This document shows, piece after piece, positions 29,404 to 34,025 of a stretch of 34,025 bases of DNA (position 1 is the stretch's first letter; each line of letters starts with the position of its first letter). The position numbers were made by a program, and so were the translations under genes. The notes beneath the pieces are model-generated. The model did no database searches. It was not told the DNA's origin and saw nothing but the letters and a program-made list of their open reading frames with translations. Source of the stretch: SYIM01 sp041182885 (lineage in GTDB: Bacteria; Pseudomonadota; Gammaproteobacteria; Burkholderiales; Burkholderiaceae_E); the NCBI GenBank assembly GCA_049423065.1, contig JBMSQB010000047.1:1-34025 (forward strand). Reading direction: 5' to 3'.

Positions 29404-30660
29404 CTAGCTTCGGCTGCACTGAACCGATTGCACCGTCATGGGCAAGGGGCCGCGTACCGCCTGAACCGCCACCCGCACCCTGGTGCCGGGCGGCTCGTTG
29501 GCCAGTTGCGCGCACGAGCTTGAAAGTGTGGTCCGACCCAGCAAGGTACCCCGGAGGCTCCAGTTGCCGGACGCGATCTGCGCGAGCCTCGCTGCGGGGA
29601 TGTCCTCGCTGATCTGCACCTCGGCCCGCTCGCCGCTGGCCGAGAGTCTGAGTGGCGCCTTCACCTGCCAGCCCAAGGCGCCTTTTTCGAGTTCGACACG
29701 CGCGAACTGCTGGGTGGCTATCGCACCCCGGAACTCGGCAGGAACGCTGATGCGGTTGCCCTGAATCTCGATCTCCGATCCGTCGGCACTCACGCGAGAC
29801 ACCTCGCCGCCCAGCACCGTGCTTGCGACATTGGCAAGGGGCGCGAGCCTGGCAGAAATCGAACGATCGGCCTGCATCACCGCACCGGGAGGCCCGCCGG
29901 GTGGCGCTGCCCATACCCGCAACACCTGATTGAGCGCCGGGTCGGCGAGCGCCGCCGCACTGCCCAGGTCAACCTCGCGGCCGCTCGCGGCGTTCAGGCG
30001 CACCACGCTGCCATCGAGCTTGCTCACCACACCGCTCAGCAGGACCTTGGGCTGCGGATTGATCACCTCGATCCGTGAGGCGAGCAAGGTGTAGGTGCTG
30101 GTGGCCGCATCAAGCACCCAGGTCCCGTGGGCCTGAATCCACTGACCGGCTGCGAACGCGCATCCCGGCGCACACGGCAGGTCGCCAAAATCGGTCCAGG
30201 TGGCCGCGGCGCCGCTGCTGTCCGCCTCGCGCTGCACGCGTACCTGCTGCCCCAACACCGTGAGCCGCTGCGCCTTCGCGCCATCGGCAACGATCAGTTC
30301 GATCGGGCCGACCAGCTCGGTGATCACCTCGATCGAGTCGGCGACATTGTTCGCGTTGCTGCTGATGCGCACCCGCTGGCCGATCTTGACGGTGGCCTCC
30401 CGCACGCCGGCAGGCCCCTCCTCGGTCACCTTCGCCTTGCTGTCGTCGAACACCACCCCGTCGACGATCACACTCCCGAAACCCGTGACCGTGCCCTCCG
30501 CAAGGCCGCTGCCACCGCTTCCCACCCCACCGGCAAGGTCGGCGATTCCTCCGCCACCGCAGGAGGCGAGAAGCCCGAGTCCGGCGATCAGCAGGAGTCG
30601 TCTGAAGCAGGCGCCAACCGTGTCGAGCAGGCGAACCAGACCACGCGCTGAACATTTCAT
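29404..30660 (-). CDS. DUF5666-domain lipoprotein
   Basis: A 418-residue exported protein. The lipobox is LLASC with Cys34, after a hydrophobic stretch (RLLLIAGLGLLA), followed by a GGGG linker, so it should be a periplasmic or outer-membrane lipoprotein. The body consists of repeated beta-rich units: GTVTGFGSVIVDGVVFD (53-69), a second GVVSKLDGSVVRLN, a third GEVSRVSADGSEIEIQGNRI and a fourth near SLRGTLLGRT, matching tandem DUF5666 OB-like domains. Function unknown. The start overlaps the DUF6502 stop (ATGA), making them an operon. Both genes belong together in many betaproteobacteria as far as I know. Confidence 0.8.
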   Translation of the reverse strand: MKCSARGLVRLLDTVGACFRRLLLIAGLGLLASCGGGGIADLAGGVGSGGSGLAEGTVTGFGSVIVDGVVFDDSKAKVTEEGPAGVREATVKIGQRVRISSNANNVADSIEVITELVGPIELIVADGAKAQRLTVLGQQVRVQREADSSGAAATWTDFGDLPCAPGCAFAAGQWIQAHGTWVLDAATSTYTLLASRIEVINPQPKVLLSGVVSKLDGSVVRLNAASGREVDLGSAAALADPALNQVLRVWAAPPGGPPGAVMQADRSISARLAPLANVASTVLGGEVSRVSADGSEIEIQGNRISVPAEFRGAIATQQFARVELEKGALGWQVKAPLRLSASGERAEVQISEDIPAARLAQIASGNWSLRGTLLGRTTLSSSCAQLANEPPGTRVRVAVQAVRGPLPMTVQSVQCSRS

Positions 30661-31526
30661 GATGACGACTGATCCTGCGGCGCCTCGGGCGCGCTGAAAC
30701 TGAAGACACCGAGCCGGAACCGCTGCGGATTCGCCGTTCCTTCATCCTGCTCGCACAGCGGTACCGCCTGATCCACGACACGCTGAAGCGCATCAGCCCA
30801 GATCTGGTTGGCCAGCTGGTGCAGCACACGTACCGATGCCTCGCTCAAACCGTCCGCAAACACGCTTTGCTCCAGAAAGCGCGGTCCCGCGCCGCCGCTC
30901 AGGTTGTGCACCCCGGCTGCGAGGTGATCGACCGCCGACCCGGCAAACAGCTGCCGTGCTTCGGCAAAGCCAGGCTGTGGAATAAAGGCGTCACGGATCA
31001 GCCGCACGCCCGCGCCCTCCTCTCGAACAACGCCGAGACGAACCAGGTCGTCGAGCACCGCTCGATGATGGAAGTCGCGCGATACGCGACGGGCGAGCGC
31101 CTCGAACGACGGCTCGGGACCTGCGAAGGGAATCAGGTCGGGCCAGTCAAGGCTCAGCCAGCGCGTGGCAACCTGATTCGCGGCACTGGGCTTGCCCCAG
31201 CGCGCGCCCTGGGCCGCGTTGTCGGCAGTGACCTGCTCGGCGGGCTCGCCAAGCGAGCGGACATCCTTGCGATGCAGGCCCGACAACAGACTGAGCGCCG
31301 AGTCGGTCCGCTTCCTGCCCAGCCGTACCAGTTCCTGCTCGGCCTGCGCGAGAAACACCGGCTTGAGCGCAGCAGCAAACCCTGCGTATCCGACTCCAGA
31401 GCGAACCAGCCAGGTGACCAGCGGCTCGAGAATGGCAAGCACCTCTGCCAGCACCGCCTCCTGCGTATCAGAGGGGTTTCCAGGGCCAGATGCGTGGGGG
31501 GATGATTCGGGATGATCGCCGGACAT
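30657..31526 (-). CDS. DUF6502 family protein
   Basis: A 289-residue soluble protein that I recognise as DUF6502. The N-terminus (1-30) is Ser/Pro-rich; residues ~30-80 (ILEPLVTWLVRSGVGYAGFAAALKPVFL) look like a helical bundle; RRVSRDFHHRAVLDDLVRLGVVREEGAGVRLIRDAFIP has a winged-helix-like helix/wing pattern, suggesting DNA binding. The C-terminal half is helical. The start at 31526 is set by a TATAAT six bases upstream and by overlap with DUF5666 downstream. It may regulate the DUF5666 operon through the palindrome at 31540-31556; this is inference. Confidence 0.75.
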   Translation of the reverse strand: MSGDHPESSPHASGPGNPSDTQEAVLAEVLAILEPLVTWLVRSGVGYAGFAAALKPVFLAQAEQELVRLGRKRTDSALSLLSGLHRKDVRSLGEPAEQVTADNAAQGARWGKPSAANQVATRWLSLDWPDLIPFAGPEPSFEALARRVSRDFHHRAVLDDLVRLGVVREEGAGVRLIRDAFIPQPGFAEARQLFAGSAVDHLAAGVHNLSGGAGPRFLEQSVFADGLSEASVRVLHQLANQIWADALQRVVDQAVPLCEQDEGTANPQRFRLGVFSFSAPEAPQDQSSS

Positions 31527-31532
31527 TCCGCG

Positions 31533-31556
31533 ATTATATCTGGGAAACTTTCCCAG
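31533..31556 (-). promoter_or_regulatory. Leaderless promoter with a 17-bp palindrome in the spacer, upstream of DUF6502
   Basis: On the minus strand CTGGGAAAGTTTCCCAG (31556-31540) is a perfect palindrome apart from its central base. It is followed one base later by TATAAT (31538-31533), and the ATG is six bases further. At a 17-base spacing the -35 would be GGCGGC, which is poor, so the promoter likely depends on a protein bound at the palindrome. The transcript would start at the ATG. Confidence 0.6.
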
Positions 31557-31624
31557 CCGCCAGCGCCCGAGCGAAGCTTGGCCGCTATCGGCAGCTCGGC
31601 CCGGGTCGGCAACAGCGGAGAGAC

Positions 31625-32428
31625 TCAGCCGAGCAGATGTCGAACCACCTCGACGACCTTCTCCGGGTACTCGAAAGCGAGCCAGTGGGCGGCAGGCTCG
31701 ACAATGTGAACCCGATCCGCGCCCACCAGACCACGGTACTGGGGAATGCGCTCTGCCAGCGCGGAGCGTTGATGGGGATCCTGTCCACCCAGCATCAGAT
31801 GCACCGGGCAACTCAGCGCCCGCATTTGCTCGCGAATGTCGATGGTGCGGGACAGCGGACGCGACTTGAAGCGCGATCGACGCACCTGCTCGGCCGCGTC
31901 GGCGATCAGTTCGTCGGTCACACGCGAGGCATCGGCGATCATGATCCTGCGTTGCGTCACCGCAACTCCGGCCTCCAGTCCGCCGCGCCGGGTCTCGCGC
32001 ACGCCCTCTTCAAGAATGTCCAGAACCTCCCGGGTGACTTCCGGCCCCAGGGGCGGGTTGATCAGCACGATTCCCCGAAAATGCGGAGCCGCCCGCCACA
32101 TCCGCGCCATCTCGGTGGCCACCAGTGTGCCAAATGAAAATCCCACCACCGCGGCAACCGGTGGCAGTTGATGAAGCGCGGTATCAATCAGCGCCGCATA
32201 GTCTGCGAGCGAAACATCTGCGGGCGGCGAATCCGACTCACCGTAGCCGGGCAGGTCGATCGCAACCGGATCGGCAAACGCTCCCAGCGATGCGATGTTG
32301 GCCCGCCAGTGACGCCAGCTTCCATGCCCGCCGTGGAGGAGCAGCAGCACCGGTCGCGATCCATCTGGTTGGCGGGCAGCCACCGCATGCAGTGCACCAC
32401 CCGGAAAAGGGAGCGACAACTTGACCAT
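31625..32428 (-). CDS. Alpha/beta hydrolase
   Basis: A 267-residue alpha/beta hydrolase. The oxyanion HGGHGSW (32-38), nucleophile Ser98 in GFSFGT, acid Asp217 in GGQDPHQ and His248 in AAHWLAFE give a complete triad. The fold starts KLSLPFPGGALHAVAARQ. Family members hydrolyse esters, lactones, epoxides or C-C bonds of meta-cleavage products. The start at 32428 was chosen because it opens directly on the first strand; a longer in-frame start (32494) adds a charged stretch with no family match. It stands alone between DUF6502 and the divergent universal stress gene, 98 bases from the former. Substrate unknown. Confidence 0.88.
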   Translation of the reverse strand: MVKLSLPFPGGALHAVAARQPDGSRPVLLLLHGGHGSWRHWRANIASLGAFADPVAIDLPGYGESDSPPADVSLADYAALIDTALHQLPPVAAVVGFSFGTLVATEMARMWRAAPHFRGIVLINPPLGPEVTREVLDILEEGVRETRRGGLEAGVAVTQRRIMIADASRVTDELIADAAEQVRRSRFKSRPLSRTIDIREQMRALSCPVHLMLGGQDPHQRSALAERIPQYRGLVGADRVHIVEPAAHWLAFEYPEKVVEVVRHLLG

Positions 32429-32663
32429 GATGTGAAACGGGCGTCGTGAAGCGGTGAGGCGATCGCGGCAATCTGTGCCGTGATCAATCGGCAAGCCGCA
32501 AGCATACCCCCGCCGATCGGTGTTTACCCTTGAGCGCGACGAGATCCTGTCGAATCGCAGCTGAATCAGGCTAGCATTCGCGCGGCCGACACGTGCAATG
32601 CTTCAAAAGCAACCCGTCCTCCCAACCGGAGGACCACGACGCACCCCCAGATCCGGAGGCATC

Positions 32664-33107
32664 ATGTACAAAAAGATTCTGCTCGCGTATGACGGTTCGC
32701 AGAGCGGTCGGACGGCGCTCTTCGAGTGCTCCTACCTCGCCAACAGCGGCGAGGCCGATATCCATCTCATCGCGGTGGTTCAACCGGTCCCCGCGGCGGT
32801 TCTGTACGAAGTGGTCATCTCCGAGGTGCCCGACGCCACTGACGAAACCGAGCACCATCGCAAGGTTCTCGAGGAAGGCGTACAGATGCTGCGAGAGCGC
32901 GGATTTTCCGCACAGGGACATCTCGCGCGCGGCGAGCCCGTGGAGCAGATCTGCGAACACGCCAAGCGCCTCAAGGCCGATCTCATCATCGTCGGCCACC
33001 GTCGCCCGAAGGGCTGGGCCGAGCGCTGGTGGCGTGGTTCGATCGGTGCAACGCTGATGGATAACGCACCGTGCAGCGTGCTGATCGCCATGACCGGCGG
33101 GCGTTAA
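32664..33107 (+). CDS. Universal stress protein (UspA family)
   Basis: A 147-residue single-domain UspA protein. KKILLAYDGSQSGRTALFECSYLA opens with the Asp-containing nucleotide strand, then GHLARGEPVEQICEHAKRLKADLIIVGHRR and a C-terminal GSIGATLMDNAPCSVLIA. The ATP-binding pattern G-x2-G-x9-G-(S/T) is only partly kept (GHRRPKGWAERWWRGS has an unusual Trp pair), so ATP binding is uncertain. Usp proteins protect cells under starvation or oxidative stress. CCGGAGGC lies eight bases before the ATG. It is divergent from the hydrolase across 235 bases with no gene. Confidence 0.9.
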   Translation: MYKKILLAYDGSQSGRTALFECSYLANSGEADIHLIAVVQPVPAAVLYEVVISEVPDATDETEHHRKVLEEGVQMLRERGFSAQGHLARGEPVEQICEHAKRLKADLIIVGHRRPKGWAERWWRGSIGATLMDNAPCSVLIAMTGGR

Positions 33108-33173
33108 GGCTGGCCGCTGCCTTCGGAGTGACCCCGGTCTTCGGCCGGGCATCCGCGCACCCGGGGCGAGTTC

Positions 33174-33209
33174 TCGGATAAGTTTTGCATCCGGCGAGCA
33201 TTCGGATAA
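33174..33209 (+). repeat. Two direct copies of TCGGATAA upstream of the DctP gene
   Basis: TCGGATAA occurs at 33174-33181 and 33202-33209, 28 bases apart, about 80 bases before the DctP ATG. The second copy overlaps a GATAAT that could serve as a -10. This could be a regulator site or chance; the rest of the 179-base gap shows only a short stem (33133-33149). Confidence 0.3.
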
Positions 33210-33286
33210 TGTTCCGAGGCTGGTCACAACACCCCCCGCCGCGCTGCAACAGCCCGGCCTCCCCCAAAACGCTCCAGGAGACCCTC

Positions 33287-34025
33287 ATGTCACAAAAATC
33301 CAAGACCCCGCTGCGTCGCCGCTTTCTCAAGTCGGCCGCAGGCGGCGCCGTGGCCACCGGCGCGCTGGCCGCGCCCATGGTGTCAACCGCGCAAACCATC
33401 AGCCTGCGCTTTCAGAGCACCTGGCCCGCCAAGGACATCTTCCATGAGTACGCGCTCGACTTCGCCAAGAAGGTGAATGACATGGCAGGCTCGCGCGTGA
33501 AGATGGAAGTGCTGCCCGCCGGCGCGGTGGTGGGCGCGTTCCAGCTTCTGGAAGGTGTTGCCAAAGGGACGCTCGATGGCGGTCACGGCGTGGTGGCCTA
33601 CCACTACGGCAAGAACTCCGCGCTCGCACTGTGGGGGTCCGGTCCCGGCTTCGGTATGGACCCCAACATGCTGCTCTCCTGGCACTACTACGGCGGCGGC
33701 AAGGAACTGCTCGACGAGATCTATAAAACCATCAACATCGACGTGGTGTCCTATCTTTACGGCCCGATGCCTACCCAGCCCTTCGGCTGGTTCAAGAAGC
33801 CCATCGCGCGCGTCGAAGACATCAAGGGCACCAAGTTCCGTACGGTGGGTCTGGCCGTGGACATGTACACCGACATGGGCGCGGCCGTGAATCCGCTGCC
33901 TGGCGGCGAGATCGTCCCCGCGCTTGATCGCGGCCTGATCGATGGCGCAGAGTTCAACAACGCCACCTCCGACCGCGTGCTGGGCTTCCCGGACGTGGTG
34001 AAGAACTGCATGCTGCAGAGCTTCC
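33287..34025 (+). CDS. DctP-family TRAP transporter substrate-binding protein (3' truncated by window)
   Basis: The open frame runs from the ATG at 33287 past the right edge; 246 codons are visible. The signal PLRRRFLKSAAGGAVATGAL contains R-R-R-F-L-K, a good twin-arginine motif, and ends near VSTAQT. The mature part shows ISLRFQSTWPAKDIFHEYALDFAKKV, GPMPTQPFGWF, KGTKFRTVGLAVD with Arg185 as the conserved substrate-carboxylate ligand, and ALDRGLIDGAEFNN, all DctP/TakP-like. It resembles 2-oxo-acid-binding TRAP receptors. CAGGAG precedes the ATG by ten bases. Its permease genes (dctQ, dctM) would be outside the window. Confidence 0.9.
   Translation, partial: MSQKSKTPLRRRFLKSAAGGAVATGALAAPMVSTAQTISLRFQSTWPAKDIFHEYALDFAKKVNDMAGSRVKMEVLPAGAVVGAFQLLEGVAKGTLDGGHGVVAYHYGKNSALALWGSGPGFGMDPNMLLSWHYYGGGKELLDEIYKTINIDVVSYLYGPMPTQPFGWFKKPIARVEDIKGTKFRTVGLAVDMYTDMGAAVNPLPGGEIVPALDRGLIDGAEFNNATSDRVLGFPDVVKNCMLQSF

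Noticed and set aside
33133..33149. Short CCCGG/CCGGG stem after the universal stress gene
   Set aside because: Only 5 bp with no T tract; too weak to call a terminator.
1..34025. CRISPR arrays, tRNA or rRNA genes, prophage or insertion sequences
   Set aside because: No regularly spaced repeats, no tRNA-like cloverleaf or CCA-ended sequence in gaps, and no transposase or integrase motif were seen.

Overview
The window is a dense, G+C-rich stretch of bacterial chromosome with almost no non-coding DNA: the longest gap between genes is about 240 bases. I see 35 protein genes and no RNA gene, transposase, integrase or CRISPR array. Three periplasmic tripartite-tricarboxylate-type receptors of the Bug/TctC family, a TRAP-type DctP receptor, many CoA-linked catabolic enzymes and an exported DUF5666/DUF6502 pair together suggest a betaproteobacterium, most likely Burkholderiales. 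That placement rests on gene content, not on a marker gene.

Layout. 1-597 is the tail of a Pro/Ala-rich protein with a RodZ-like C-terminal domain; 606-947 (-) is a small secreted cysteine protein; 1089-1991 is a TauD-type dioxygenase. 2027-4952 (-) is a tight three-gene operon of an isocitrate-lyase/PEP-mutase-family lyase and a LeuC/LeuD-like dehydratase. Divergent from it, 5149-8395 holds a TcuA/fumarate-reductase-like flavoprotein, an SDR dehydrogenase and a Bug receptor. An SDR on the minus strand (8414-9184) separates this from a nine-gene operon (9404-18088): Bug receptor, Asp/Glu-racemase-like protein, HMG-CoA-lyase-like enzyme, two MaoC/hot-dog proteins, acyl-CoA ligase, FAD-linked oxidase, metallo-beta-lactamase-fold hydrolase and a second racemase-like protein. 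Gaps there are 24 bases or less, and three junctions overlap by 4 bases.

18173-21171 (-) is an epimerase and an Old-Yellow-Enzyme/dienoyl-CoA-reductase protein. 21282-22874 (+) is SnoaL-like, pterin carbinolamine dehydratase and an atypical crotonase, converging on an acyl-CoA dehydrogenase and an exported glutathione peroxidase (-). 24833-26805 (+) is a GST, a third Bug receptor and an ABM-domain protein. A DUF1445 hydro-lyase (-) is divergent from a thiolase-like/DUF35 pair (27788-29358). The right end has DUF5666 and DUF6502 (-), an alpha/beta hydrolase (-), a universal stress protein (+) and the start of a DctP receptor cut by the window edge.

How it may work together. The best candidates for undescribed biology are two carboxylic-acid routes. 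In the first, a flavoprotein would desaturate a succinate-like acid, the LeuCD-like dehydratase would hydrate it and the lyase would split the carbon chain. In the second, an imported acid or lactone would be opened or oxidised, activated to a CoA ester, hydrated by a two-subunit hydratase and cleaved by the HMG-CoA-lyase-like enzyme. Several enzymes lack residues expected in their families, so family names should not be read as proven reactions. No gene encodes a recognisable classical transcription regulator.
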